Source of the DNA: Phallusia mammillata
Lineage: Eukaryota; Chordata; Ascidiacea; Phlebobranchia; Ascidiidae
Direction: 5' to 3'
Assembly: GCA_003260075.1 (NCBI GenBank)
Contig: QLIY01000101.1
Span: 82,380 to 146,379, forward strand
Length of the DNA: 64,000 nucleotides
Under the pieces are notes generated by a model. The model was not told the origin of the DNA. It saw only the letters and a program-made list of their open reading frames with translations, and searched no databases. Numbering within the stretch: position 1 is the stretch's first letter; the number at the start of each line of letters is the position of its first letter. Made by a program: the position numbers and the translations under genes. Positions 22,101 through 34,331 of this stretch are shown here, piece after piece.

Positions 22101-25100
22101 TGCTCGCCACATAGTCGTTCCACCATTGTTCACGCTGGTACGCACTGAGTACATTCGAGTAGCGAGAGTCCAACTCGATCTTTTCCTTTGCTCTTGACCA
22201 ACGCGAGTATTTTTGAACTCGTTTTTCCTCCATTAACTCGAAATACTCTTTCTTGATCTAATTCGCAATGAGTAAAAAACATGTTAAAATAGAAATATCT
22301 ACAGAGTTGGATTCTGTTTTCAGAGTAGGTTGTTTTATTTTGTGGGCAAAATAGAAGTAACTTACCTTTAAAAAATCATTGATTTTTTTGCTGCTAAGTG
22401 AATTTTTGGCCCTAATTCGGTAAAAACTATATCACTCATGTTTTTTTCCGAGCAAAAAGTGACAAAAATTTGAACAAGTTTTACTTTGACGAACGTTTAT
22501 GAATCTTTGGTTGCTGTCAGTTTGCAATTCGTTTTCATTGGTAGCTGTTACGGTTAGACAAAAATAAACCACTGTTTCTACCTCATATTATTCGCATCTT
22601 ATACAGGGGGAACACCTGTCTTTCTCGTATCCAAGCCTGGCAGTGTGAAAGAATTTTAGCAGACTGTCCCGTCGAGCTAAAAACTTCATGTAACAAGACA
22701 AAAAGAGCATAAAATTTTACCGTAACCACGTTTTCTTTAGTTTTTAAACCAGTACTTGGGCATTGACACCATAATTGTGTACTCTAAACCCTGTAGTTAT
22801 CCAACAAAGTTTCAATCTAATATATTCTTACTAGTTTACAGCACTCACAATGAAAACTGAACACATGTTTTTGAAAGAATTCATCAAAACTACATGTTTC
22901 CAATCCAGTTACTCCTTTTTGTTAAAAAAAATTTAGAAAAATATTGTTAATCATCTGTGTTCAATTTTCATTCATAAAATACACAAAGTAAGCCTGGCAA
23001 TTTGGAAAGCCCCAAGGGACTTTTTTGGTTTCAAAATTGTGATTTCCATGACCCATGACCCTGCATATTGGAACGAAATCTCCCCCCATACTTTCTCTGC
23101 CTTGTTTTTTGATTCTTCCTCAGCCTGTTTCTTAGATTCCTTGAGGAATTCATTAAAGAGTGATTCTCTATCTTTCATCTTATCAATTGCTTTGTATCTT
23201 GGATCACGGGCATATTTTCCAGCAAATTCACTAAATCCCATTCTAGAAAAATAGAAGGTTTGAATGTGAAACAATAGTAAAAGTATACCAACACAAATTT
23301 AATCAGAAATTTGAACGTGGAACACTGTTGTGAAAATATATCAACACAAATTTAAATTAGATAAAAAATTTGAATGTGAAACACTGTTGTGAAATTATAT
23401 CAACACAAATTTAAATTAGATAAAAAATTTGAATGTGAAACACTGTTGTGACAATATACCAACACAAACCTTTTAGCAGAGTTTACTTCAGCCAGTAAAC
23501 CTTTGAATTCTTCTCTTGCTTTTAAGATCTGAGCCTTTTTCTCTTTTCTCTCTATGTCGGCTCGCGTCCTTACAAACTCATCGAATACCTGAAAAAGTGA
23601 GCCTTTATTGTCCAAGAAACAATGACCTACCGGCAGGGTTCCCGCGTAATTTTTGTTTATAAATTCCATGACTTTTCCAACACTTTTCCAGAAAAAACCC
23701 CGAATTTTCATAACCTTAATCGAAAAAAATCGAGCAATTCCCATACTGAAACTAGTAGAGGCTTTGGTATATGTAGCCAATTTTCCATAATTGCAACGAA
23801 TATACAAACGTTACATAATTTGAAATTCTTTTGCAAAAGTTGGCTTTTTTCAAAACTTTTCTAGGCCTTAAAAATACAAATTCAAATTCCATAACCTTTC
23901 CAGGTGTTACATACCCGCGAGAATCCTGTACCGGTGCCAGGTTGCTCTACTACCACAAAACTGAGTAACATTTGTTAAACTAAACGGATGGGTTTAACAA
24001 ATTTTAGTTTTATATGACAAACATGCAAGAGGTATCATTCTAATAAGTGCTGCACATCCAAGGATTTTATGATATAGGCTAAACATGTGGAGTAAAACAC
24101 ACAACAGGGGCCTATACACAGCTGTCTTTTTATCCACTGAGCTATGTAGCCTTGGTGCTGTGCCCACCATGAACGTTGGGGGCTAAGAAGAATTTCTTTG
24201 TAACAAAAAGTACAGGCGAAAAAATTCTTAATTTGGCACTAAAGCAATAACATATACAACTGTTACTGGCGTTTAGCCCTTGACTGGCGTTTAACTACGA
24301 TATGAAGACCTAGTTGTACGACAACAGTCACTTAACAGACAACAACCTGCTGTGCTCCTATTCATATCAATGAATAGCATTAAAAATAACCTGTTTTCTG
24401 TCTTTTGGAGCGAGCAGTGTATATCTTGGATCAAAGACAATCTTATGAAGCTCTTTTTCCCAAGTTGAGAATGCGGAAACCTGCAAGGCATGGGTGTCAG
24501 TTTGCAAACATGTTTATTTATCAGAATGCAAGTAGAAAGGTAATGCTATCCACCTGTCGTTCGAGAAGCATGTCTTTGAACTTTATGAGTCTTGTTTCCG
24601 GCGGCAACAGGCTTCGTTCCTTTTCACCTTGCTTCTCAGCTTCCTGCATTCTCTTCTCATCGGCATCAACTTCTCTGTAACAATTGTGTAAAGGTCAAAG
24701 ACAGCAGAGCAGTTGGTACAACCACTTTGTGTTTACAAGGGTGTGGGTTCTTCAGCATCGTAGTAAGGGATCACCAGATTGACCGTTTTATTTGAGATGA
24801 ATATTAAACAGTTAAGATGAACATTAATTTACACTGGGATCGGCCATGAAGCATCTATGCAGCCACTAAAGGGCAAATCCTTATTGTCACAAATTGTGAA
24901 GTTTGAAAAACACCTACTTTAATTTCTTCGTAGCAGGTTCTTCGTCTTTCTCTTCTGTAGTTTCAGCTTCAGGAGTTTTAGAAACTAAAAATGCAAGTGT
25001 GCAAATTTTTTTAATGGGCGAAAAACTGCAATTGGTTTTAAACTACCCAGAATTAAAACACATATAACCCAAACTTCACAGAAGAAAGGGTTGAACGTAT

Positions 25101-26078
25101 ATGTGCATGAACATAAAACTGTATCACGAAATATACACTCATGTATATATACTACATACTTATCAATCTTTTTCTCTTGTGTGGAGGATCGGCAAGCAAT
25201 TCGTCGACATCTGATCTATCCTTCAGTTCCTCTGGTCTGTCCCACATAGATTGATGAGTTGTTGGGTTGAAAAAGAAAACCTTTTCATCTCCCGTCCACA
25301 CTACACACCTGATGACAAAAAATCATCCAGTTTAATTTAGTTTGTTTAAGACTACAATATTGGCCTTCCAAGCTGTTCGAAAAATCCGCCCAAAGAGAAA
25401 TATATTCATATATGAACTGTAACAGCCAGGAATTTTACTTTTTAAAGTAGGGTCATTACCTGATGAAAGCAACCTAAATAGGGCATGAAACGTTGGTTAA
25501 AGAAATACTTCTGTAATCATTTCGTATAAAATTTCTAGCCTACTAAGATTACAATACACTTTGAAGTTATTTAAGTTAATGGCAGTGTCTGGTGATTATT
25601 TGTAATAAAGCTGTTTCCAAGTCCAAGTTGTAATGCATTTCAACATTTTTTTTCAAACAGTTAGGTATTCTAAAAATGCCACAAAGGCTAAAAAAATCCC
25701 TAAAAATCAACTACTATAACTCTACATATTTTTTTAAATACTGACCATGGTGTGCCAGAGACAGCTTTTGTGGCAACTGGTTTTTGTTTTTGTTTGGCCT
25801 TTTCTTCCTCTGTCAATTCCGCTGGTATTTCTTCCTTAGCTTTGTTACTTTCAGACAATTCCTCTTGCTTTTTCTAAATCAGATTTTTTTTAAACAAACC
25901 AAAAATTTCGATTGACATTTTTACACTTTATATGACACATGTAAACTAAAATAGCTACCTTGTCATTTTTTTGAGGTATAGATAATTCCTGAGTAAGCTG
26001 GTTTGCAGCTTCAACTGAAACAAAACAAAGGTATTACTAACAGAAAACAAGCATTGTTTGATACAAGTGAAGTAAACC

Positions 26079-26177
<99 letters not shown>

Positions 26178-29100
26178 GATCTTTGCCAATTTAGACCAGG
26201 GCTACTCAAACTTTCTTGCTCTGTGACCCCATTTTGAAACCGAAATTTCTACGCCCCCCCCCCGCTACTCAAACTTTCTTGCTCTGCGACCCCATTTTGA
26301 AACCGAAATTTATACGCGACCCCTTGATGGGTAAAACCCAGTGGTGCACAACCTTGTGAGGTAAACCATGGTTAAACCAGATTTGATCAATCAAGATCTT
26401 TGCCAATTTAGACAACTCAAGCTACATGCCCCCCCCCCGCTACTCAAACTTTCTTGCTCTGCGACCCCATTTTGAAACCGAAATTTCTACACGACCCCTT
26501 GATGGGTAAAGCCCAGTGGTGCACAACCTTGTGAGGTAAACCATGGTTAAACCAGATTCGATCAATCAAGATCTTCGCCAATTTAGACAACTCAAGCTAC
26601 AAATGATTTGTAACATAGTAAGACTCGACCTAATCGACCTCGGTTAATCCGGATCTTCGCCTTATTCTGACAAAACTCGAGGTACAAAAGATTTGTAATG
26701 TGGTAAGACTTGAACTAATCGACATCAGTTAATCCGGATCTTCACCTAATTCGGACAAAACTCGAGGTACAAATGATTTATAATGTGGTAAGACTGGACC
26801 TAATCGACATCAGTTAATCCGGATCTTCGCCTAATTCGGACAAAACTCGAGGTACAAATGATTTGTAATGTGGTAAGACTTGAACTAATCGACATCGGTT
26901 AATCCGGATCTTCACCTAATTCGGACAAAACTAAAGGTACAAATGATTTGTAATGTGGTAAGACTTAAACTAATCGACATCGGTTAATCCGGATCTTTGT
27001 CTACTCACAACAGTTTGAATTAGGCTAAACCATGGACTTAAGTTAAAAAACTTACGTTTTTCAGCTTCTTCAAGCTCTTTAGGTTTCACCCATCTTGTCT
27101 CCATGGTACGAATATTGTAATAATATGGTCTTCCGTCAGGTGCCTTGTGCCCACGCCACTCAACACCAGGCATGGCAGGGGTCATTTCAGGCACAATAGT
27201 GCGTGGCAGCATCATGCCTAGAAAATAGATTTTACTGCAACTGGCAATATATATGTAGAATAAACTACCAAAAAACAGTCAAAAAACAAATAGTTAATAT
27301 ATTTTTTTGGAGAATAGTTTATGTCAGGGCTTTACAACAATATTTCCCATATGACGCGCTGATACGTGCCCATACACATAGTATTATGTATTGTACCTAA
27401 ATTATGTTAGAAACAAACTACCTACGTTAGGAAGCCAGGTTTCAACAATTGGCAATGCTGTCCAAACTTAAAAAGGGACAATAAAATAACATTTCTATAC
27501 CAGACACAAATTGAAGACACTACCTACCAGGAATAACAGGGCGCATTGGCATTCCCATTATGAGTGGAACACCCATTCCAGGAACAGGACCTGTAAATAG
27601 AAATCAGTAGCCTTTACTAATGACTGCAAAGCACATTTAAAAATGTTTTATAGCTAACATGGCAATTTACACAAAAAGTAGTATACCTGATCCTGAAACT
27701 ATGGGTGGTGGTTTAAACTGTGAAGAATTGTTTTCATTATCTAGATCGGCATCCATACTATCATCTGTAAAAATTAGAATAAAAAACTTTAAAGTGGGGT
27801 TTACCAAACACAATACATACAACTATGAATAATTGCAGAATTGATTTGCCAAGTTTTTGTTTGCAATTAATCAAACTATGTGATTAAACAAATATTTTCT
27901 TTGAAAGATGTGCCAGTGGTACACAACCGGGAAGGAATTAAAAAACTTCAGGGAAGGAATTTACTTTATTTTTACATGTGGTTTGTAAATACACTTAAAT
28001 ATGATTTGTAAAGTTGATAAAAGACCCAATTTGAAATGATCTTTGCATGGATTAGAATCTACTATGTAGTGTATTAGGGAGGAATGAAAATGTTTTGAAT
28101 AAGGGATGAATTCATTGAAAAAGGTTGGGAACCACTGTCCTGTTTAATTGACCGAATTTGTCTGCATTCTATCTTAAACAGCATTTACATTTGAACAAAT
28201 TCCAAAACAAACACTTGTATATATACAGTATTCTTCCAATTTCAGTAAATTATTTGTCACCACTATACAAGTAACAACAATGTTTTAAAAATAGCTTTGT
28301 ATTCCTACCAGAAACATTTCCATCTTCCTGCCCTTCAGGTTTGTTATAGCTACTTGCCTTATCTGTCATACACAAAAAGTTTATAATTAAGCAGTTTAAT
28401 GCATAATACAAGACACATGTGAACTAGATGCATTGATAATAATCACCTGTCTGGTTGTTCTCCTGCTGTTGTTGCCCTTGATTTCCAAGGTTGGAAAAGG
28501 CATTAGTGGAAGCTAAAGCATGAGCCTAAAAGAAAACCACATTACAACAGCCACCTTAACAATAGAAATAAAATTTAAAGCCTTATACTGACCTCAGATT
28601 GTTTAATAACTTGTACATTCTCATCTGTTGGTTTCTTCCATACAGACTGCCTTGTCTTTGCATTGTAGTAATATATTTTTCCATCCCCAGCAATAGTTTC
28701 CACCCAAACTTCCTTATTTGGGTCAATAGCTGGCATGCTAGGAGGCCGCATCGGAGGCATTGGCATCATTCCTTCGTGCATTATTGGCCTTGGCATTCCT
28801 TGCATTGGACCCATGAAGTTTCCTTGGCTCATTGGAGGCATGTTCTAAAAACCAAACAAATTGAAATTAGAGTACCACATTGTTAAATGGTAATATCCCC
28901 CCCCCCGGCATGTTCTAAAAACCAAACAAATTGAAATTAGAGTACCACATTGTTTTGAGTTAATGGTAATACCTCTGTTACTTACACAAATTGAGTATGC
29001 ACTCCTGTTTCTAATAAACACACAAGTAACAAATCATAAATCTCTCAAATACATTTATGAAGGCTTTTGATTGAATACAGGTTGAATACATTATAGTGTA

Positions 29101-29505
29101 TATACATATCTAGTAAAAATGTATGCTACTGAACTGAGGATGCCATTAAACCGGCGAAATCGATATTATTTAGAATACATTGCAATACGAAAAACACTGA
29201 CTGATTTAAGTCTACTAAAAGTTCAATTTACTATGTTTGTTACTGTATGGTATTTCAGTAATTAAAACAATAACAAATATAATTGTTATGTTACATACAT
29301 GTGGTCCATCAGGTCGCATCATCCTGTTCATTGGAGGAAAGTTGTCATCAAACGGAGGACCGCCAAATGGTGGACCCTGGTTCGGTCCGGGACCCATAGG
29401 CATAAAACCACCAGGTCCAGGACCCCTAAAATTTCCAGGAAATCTTGGCCCGGGACCACCACCCCTTGGTGGCCCAAAATTACCTGGGCCCCTCATGTTA
29501 TTCAT
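19138..29505 (-). CDS. TCERG1: TCERG1 (CA150) transcription elongation/splicing coupling factor
   Basis: A nuclear factor whose FF domains bind phosphorylated RNA polymerase II and splicing partners and whose WW domains bind proline-rich splicing factors. Twenty-one exons on the minus strand: 29505-29299, 28844-28593, 28525-28447, 28362-28309, 27764-27687, 27590-27528, 27217-27056, 26014-25959, 25873-25746, 25308-25160, 24984-24918, 24674-24554, 24480-24391, 23588-23470, 23242-23092, 22257-22093, 21772-21599, 21043-20943, 20638-20476, 20244-20144 and 19339-19138. They sum to 2682 nt (893 residues) with every phase matching. Order: Gly/Pro/Met-rich N terminus; WW1 ([16 protein letters not shown]); WW2 ([16 protein letters not shown]); WW3 ([15 protein letters not shown]); FF domains from FKDMLLERQ to [15 protein letters not shown] terminus [16 protein letters not shown], nearly as in human. 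Shorter than human (about 1098), apparently because the long Gln/Ala repeat is absent. Converges on MAEA. Confidence 0.97.
19479..19783. mobile_element. hAT-type MITE with 8-bp target duplication (in TCERG1 last intron)
   Basis: The element is 19487-19775 (289 bp). Inverted ends are 'cagtggttcccaacc' and 'ggttgggaaccactg', flanked by the exact duplication 'gattagaa' (19479-19486 and 19776-19783). Internally it has 'cattcctccc' and 'aggaggaattcctcccc'. Related copies without a clear target duplication lie at 27914-28137, 48516-48724 and 50620-50850. Confidence 0.9.
19911..20120 (+). repeat. TCERG1 intron overlap duplication
   Basis: 'gcgactttattttcaaatca' occurs at about 19903 and at 20027, with about 90 bases following in each, separated by a C run at 20001-20010. 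A few SNPs distinguish the copies. It is noncoding. Confidence 0.7.
25440..25500 (+). repeat. Hammerhead-like motif in a TCERG1 intron
   Basis: CTGATGA at 25460-25466, a 20-base spacer with CCT-AAAT-AGG hairpin potential, then GAAAC at 25487-25491 and GTTGG. The spacing and both conserved strands match a hammerhead core. A flanking helix upstream is not obvious, so it may be a remnant of a mobile element. Confidence 0.4.
26080..26175 (+). repeat. 96-base C run in TCERG1 intron
   Basis: The longest C run in the window. The sequence after it ('aagatctttgccaatttag') recurs at 26393 and, with SNPs, at 26568. The region up to 26600 holds three partial copies of one repeat, separated by further C runs at 26255-26264 and 26431-26439. 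Confidence 0.65.
26190..26590. mobile_element. hAT-like element copies beginning 'cagggctactcaaactt'
   Basis: 'gctactcaaactttcttgct' occurs three times (about 26201, 26265 and 26441), followed by 'gaccccattttgaaaccgaa', then 'ggtgcacaacc'. The start resembles hAT-type termini (CAGnGn...CTCAAACTT). The copies differ by a few bases and are separated by C runs, so probably only one or two real copies exist. Confidence 0.5.
26566..26999 (+). repeat. 85-bp tandem repeat, about five units, in TCERG1 intron
   Basis: 'ttaatccggatctt' recurs with its G at 26651, 26736, 26821, 26906 and 26991, exactly 85 bases apart. Each unit includes 'gacaaaactcgaggtacaaa' and 'gatttgtaatgtggtaagac' with small differences. 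A single diverged unit lies at about 60405-60545. 'Ggttaatccgga' resembles the terminus of Tc1/pogo-type elements, so the array may derive from one. Confidence 0.85.
27914..28137. mobile_element. hAT-type MITE, degenerate copy
   Basis: Starts 'cagtggtacacaaccgg' and ends 'aggttgggaaccactg'. The inside contains 'acatgtggtttgtaaata' and 'agggaggaatgaaaatgttt', which are also in the element at 48516-48724. No clean 8-bp target duplication is visible. It sits in a TCERG1 intron. Confidence 0.7.
28850..28975 (+). repeat. TCERG1 exon 2 upstream overlap duplication
   Basis: 'ggcatgttctaaaaaccaaa' at 28838 recurs at 28907 after a C run at 28897-28906, duplicating the splice acceptor and the first bases of exon 2. 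Only the first copy continues into coding sequence. Confidence 0.75.
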
Positions 29506-30821
29506 TATTGTCCGCTTTATTGCAAGTAAAAGCTTAAATAATGCCCTGAAAAGTATGGATAGGTTAACTATGTGTTAAGTGAGCACGTTTAGACTTTATT
29601 ATAAATAAAGAAACCTTGCGTTTCTTTCAGCCGGTAAAGCAAATCGCAGCAGTACAAATACGCTTAAATTGCATTACCGAGTGACTAAAAGGTATTTGCA
29701 ATTGCACACCAAACACCATTAACTGTTGGCAACAAAGTTGTTACATCCAGTTGCAAATATTTACGCTGCAATCCTTTTAAAACTCGCCTAATGCGGATTG
29801 CTTGTATTTTGTAAACTGAAAAAGCCACGCAACGTTTGACCAGAAAACAGACTAATAACAACCGTTCGCGACCACATGCAAAATAAGGGGAGTTTCTCTA
29901 GACTATAAAGCATATAAAAGCAAGTAAACCGTTACTCTAATTTTTAAATCATTTAAAATTTTAACAAATTATATTGAAACAACAACCATAAGTGTTACAG
30001 AACGAACAAATGAAAACGGATTGAAAATGTAGAAGAAAGCAACCATTTGCCATCATTGGATTTTACAAAACTGTGAAGGCGGGAAACTAATGAAAAATGT
30101 CACTTGTTCTTGTTAGTGTTTTTCAGAAATGTGAGCTTGTTAATTCTGTTTTTAGGGTTAATATGTTTAAAAATTTCAAATCAGCGCACAACAGGACGGA
30201 GGAACAATAAGAAGTGGAATGCACGGTACCATTTGTTTTTTTTAATTTGTAATTTGAACCAAGTAGACTGCAAAAACTTTTGATGAAATAGATGACAAGT
30301 TTTGAACTTTGAGTTGAATTAGAATTTTAATTAGGGTTTACCTGTTTATAGTAAGTTTCCTATTTTATTATTGCAATGTCCTTTGATTTATGTCTAGATA
30401 TGGCAAGGGTATGTGGTAATTTACATAATTTGTTAAAACTAACACCATTGTACTTTTTATGATGTTATGATTATGCACCTTACAATACATTGTGGTATTG
30501 TTCAGTAACAAAGTAAACAAACCATCACTTGACAAACAACTACACTGGTTGTACATTGCAAACATACTCCAATGCTTATAAAGATTAATCAACAGAAAAA
30601 ACAACAACATTTATGAGTTATTACCATAATATGCTGCTGTAAACATGGTGCAAGTTGTCGATTCCTATTCACAAAAATATGAGAAAAATGAATGAAATTT
30701 ACAAGCGAGGTAGCTGTGGATACAGAGGTGTAGTAAATGGCCTTCGTAACCTGCTTAACAACACCGTGCTTATGTTGGTAAATTTACGTATAGCGTATAG
30801 ATCGTGATAACAATCAGCTTC
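29506..30821. other. Region upstream of TCERG1, no gene seen
   Basis: AT-rich sequence with no convincing reading frame. It should contain the TCERG1 5' UTR and promoter and the 3' UTR of the small minus-strand ORF. I recognise no specific element. Confidence 0.4.
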
Positions 30822-31073
30822 TTATGGATCTCGAATGATTAGTTGGTTGAAACTATACGTTGTGGTGATATACCTTCGGTCGGTATTGAATGAACTTATT
30901 TGCACGGCAATGTCTCTAGTCAAAACACTTTCAATGAATTCTTCCCTAGGCGGGAGTTCAAAATAGTCTGCTAGAACAAACAGTCTAGCGCACCAGTCTC
31001 TGTATACGTTTCTGTAGTAAACCAGCGAACGACGCGGTGGCACGCATATCGGTGTAAACTGTGGTAGATAAAG

Positions 31074-31107
<34 letters not shown>

Positions 31108-31219
31108 TGTATACGTTTCTGTAGTAAACCAGCGAACGACGCGGTGGCACGCCTATCGGTATAAACTGTGGTAGATAAAGGTTACCTGTACTTTCGTCCT
31201 CACTTTCAGTTTTCTTCAT
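30822..31219 (-). CDS. Hypothetical small protein, about 96 residues, split by a C run
   Basis: I do not recognise this protein. The minus-strand ORF starts at ATG 31219 (MKKTESEDEST) and is interrupted by a C run at 31076-31105. A second copy of the middle (31000-31075) lies on the other side, with three or four SNPs in about 75 bases. Joining at the shared 'cagag' gives a frame of exactly 97 codons including the stop. The protein is rich in aromatic and arginine residues (PPRRSLVYYRNVYRDWC, ADYFELPPREEF). No signal peptide or membrane segment is seen. The sequence 'acaggtaac' near 31183 could be a splice donor, so this might be exon-intron sequence. It lies upstream of TCERG1 on the same strand. 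Confidence 0.4.
31076..31105 (+). repeat. 30-base C run inside the small ORF
   Basis: It separates two copies of the same 75-base segment, which differ by SNPs (for example 'cgcatatcggtgt' against 'cgcctatcggtat'). Read through, it would encode a glycine tract in the small protein, which is almost certainly false. Confidence 0.75.
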
Positions 31220-31222
31220 CAA

Positions 31223-34200
31223 TCAATGTCATGAGTCTCGATCAACAAGGGTTTTGTACCTCAGTTTGTTTGCCCCCCCCCCCAATCAACATGCTTATTC
31301 AAATAGAATGTTTAAGAAACAAAACAAGTCATTAGCAATTAACAATAACAACCTTTAATCATAAATTCAAGTTCTACTAGCAACAAACACATTACTGTAA
31401 AGCAAGCATTTAGCACAGCAAGCAAATGAAGTTAACTGCTATTGGGCTAAAATTGTTATGACCAATTACATTAGCGGTGCGTTTTATCAATTCATAATGC
31501 GTGGCATTAAACTGCACAATTATGCTCTCGTCTCTCCATTGGCTCTTGCACAAATTCCCACAGAAAGCAGCGTCCAATCACGTCAGGAAACAAAACATAC
31601 GGTAAAAGCTCGCAAACCAGATCATACAGTCGCATCTGCATCCTAATTAACTGCGACAGGAAATATTACAAAGTCCGAACATGATTAGTCAATAGAGTGG
31701 GATTTGGTTACTGCGACAGGAAATATTACAAAGTCCGAACATGATTTGTCAATACAGTTGGACTTGGTTACTGCACAATTTAACTTCCTCGCAAGCTTTG
31801 AGCTAGCGAGTCAAAAACGAGCTATTTTGGTACACAAATATTGCAAAGTTTGCACAAATTATGTCGCAATCGCTACATAGCTGTGTAAATTGAACGTGCA
31901 AATTCCATAGGTGTGTACAAAAAAATAATTGGTGTAAATAAGAGGTGTAAATATATGTAAGCTTAAAAATACTTAATTACAGGGTAAAGAGGACATAAGG
32001 CTTGTTTAAATAACGTTAAATGTTGTGGTGTTTAGCCTTGTAAACAGAGTTGTTTTGTTGTTACAGCGGTGGGACAAAAATAATTATTGTAGTTGTATTT
32101 AGGATTTATTTGACCCAAACCTGCGCCAGATATTTTATTTTTCTGCTAGATGTCACTGTGGAGTCAAATATTTGCGTTATTTCCGTCCGATTTGGCTGTA
32201 CAAACCGCACGGTCTCCCTCTCTCGTTGTGTATGTGTGTGAATTCGTCCAGTCTATTTGTTTATCGTTTGGGCTGGGGTACGTTGTCAAAGAGTTTCGTT
32301 TCAGTTATTTGTAGGTTTTCTTTATACTTTAACAATTACAAGTCTACGTCCGGCTTTCGAGTTAATCAAATATGTTTCTTCTGTCCTCATTTGTTTGAGG
32401 CCACTTTTCACTGTGACAAACCTTGTTTCAAATCTGTCAATCAAACCTGAAGCGTACTGGAAAAGAGAACACATTTTATTGCGAGAAGAAATACAGAAGT
32501 AGCAACGTGCATTTAATGGACCCACGTTCCGGACCTTTTAGTGACAGTCATATAAATAATTCATCTTGGGGGCAACAACTACGGAATCGGGTAACAAAGT
32601 TTGTAGCCACGTTGAAAAGGTGAAATGTAATTACTGACCGTTGTCAACATCTTAGTACATACCGGATTTGGCCCGGACGTCTGTTCAAATTGAATACACT
32701 GGCCGTAATTAATTTTGCTCGACGTTGTGTAATTTAAATACTAGGTACTAAAATTGTCTGTTAACGTCCTTGTAACATATTTTCCTAACAAAACCATTGC
32801 AATAGTAACTTAAGAAAACAAAGCAATATAAATCAGGAAAATACGTCTTATTGTGCCGTTAAAGCAGTGTGTAGAAATAGTCGTTGAACGTATTTGATTC
32901 TGTAAAAAAAGAAATAGTAAGAGGCGCAAAAGACAGGTGCAATATCAATCAGTGAGACACTAAAAAAGCTAAATTGATCATGAACTTACATAGTAGAAAA
33001 TAAAAGTCGCATCTCTGTTTATGTACAAAATCACGTACGCTAATACGAGCAGGGTCACGCGAGAAAAATTCGGCGTCGACGGAAGGATATACGATAACAA
33101 AAAGAAAAACGTGGAACTCGCGCGTTTTTCAAGTCGTGAAGAAATGCGGACATAACAGTGATTGACGCCCCTTTCGTCACCCAGCAAAAAGCGTGATTTT
33201 GCAAACGTTTTATGATTCACACTCAGTTTAGGGCCCTTTAAAATACCCCAAGCGTAACTTTTTGACTTAAGGTTAAAATTGTGCTTAACTTTGGCAGTAA
33301 TGTCAGAATTTGACGGTCGATTAAGATGTTGGCTCCTTGTTTAAGTTGGTACAGGGCTTTTTCCGGATGAATGTCATCCGCTTTGGTGCCCACAGTGGAT
33401 CGAAACGGCCACTAATGCCTTTAAGAATGATCGTAAAATAACTTCACTTCTCGTCTTGAATGGCCAATTCCAAACAACAGTCAATTTGGGGGCTTGTTTG
33501 GCGTGCTTGTCAAATTCCCGACATTTTAGGGAAAAGTTGCGTCGGAGTTATGCCAAAAAAACTTTAAAAAAGTTTCCGCTCGAAAGGCGACATTGGAATG
33601 TTTGACGAAATGATTACGTGGCTAGGTCGAGTCAAGGGTCAGACGTAATCTCATTGTGCCCAGAGATTGTAAGGCTTTTAGGCTCAGAGGTGGGCGCAAA
33701 GTTGTGACCGCCCTGTCATAAATGTGTTTACCTATTTTTTCCGCTTAGGCGTTTCGAGATTGGTAAAAAAAAACTTGTCACTTAACCCTTTCTCTTTAAT
33801 TTTTTGTAATACAGCTTTACGATGCAACAAAGCAGCACAGTGTGTGGTATATAGTGAAGATATTGCGCACATTAATTACCGTGAGAAACTACACCTAAAA
33901 AACGTTTTATAAGATTTTAATAATGTTACCGTTTAGGCGTTTTTTAGAGTTGTATCCTTGTCATACTTTGCATTCGCTTTTTTTGGAGTGGCAAAAACGC
34001 TTAAAATCTTTTTTCCCCACTTTATTATTTCACAATTTTGGGGCGTTTGGCCAATAACGTGTTCATTTGCATTTTGTCACCTCTTCGAGTACGTACAGAT
34101 GTCAAGTAATACCGCAGAATGTTAGAATTTAATCGTTTTGTACCACTTTATTAGTTTACAATGCGGGGGCGTTTCAGTATTAAGTATCATTGACCTATAC

Positions 34201-34331
34201 CCTTTGCATTTTTTACCCTTGGAGTACTCTCCAGTAATCCGCAGATCTAAAACGTCCTTGGGAAAAGTTTAAAAAGTTTGTTTTTACCAAAACCTACTGA
34301 GGCTACATTTGTACACCACTATTCTTCTACT
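31223..34331. other. Intergenic region, no gene seen
   Basis: No ORF with recognisable similarity. It holds a short C run at 31274-31283 and a two-copy 60-bp tandem repeat at 31650-31774. Toward the right lie candidate poly(A) hexamers (minus AATAAA at 34147-34152) that would serve the GPCR gene, about 180 bases beyond its stop. Confidence 0.45.
31650..31774 (+). repeat. 60-bp tandem repeat, two units
   Basis: 'ctgcgacaggaaatattaca' at 31651 and 31711, followed by 'aagtccgaacatgatt.gtca' and 'gga.ttggtta' in both. A third start ('ctgcacaattt') follows at 31771. Units differ at about five positions. There is no C run between them, so it seems genuine. Confidence 0.85.

Noticed and set aside
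25955..26209. ORF with a polyglycine tract (minus) and polyproline (plus)
   Set aside because: Both arise from the 96-base C run; the real exon here is 26014-25959 of TCERG1.
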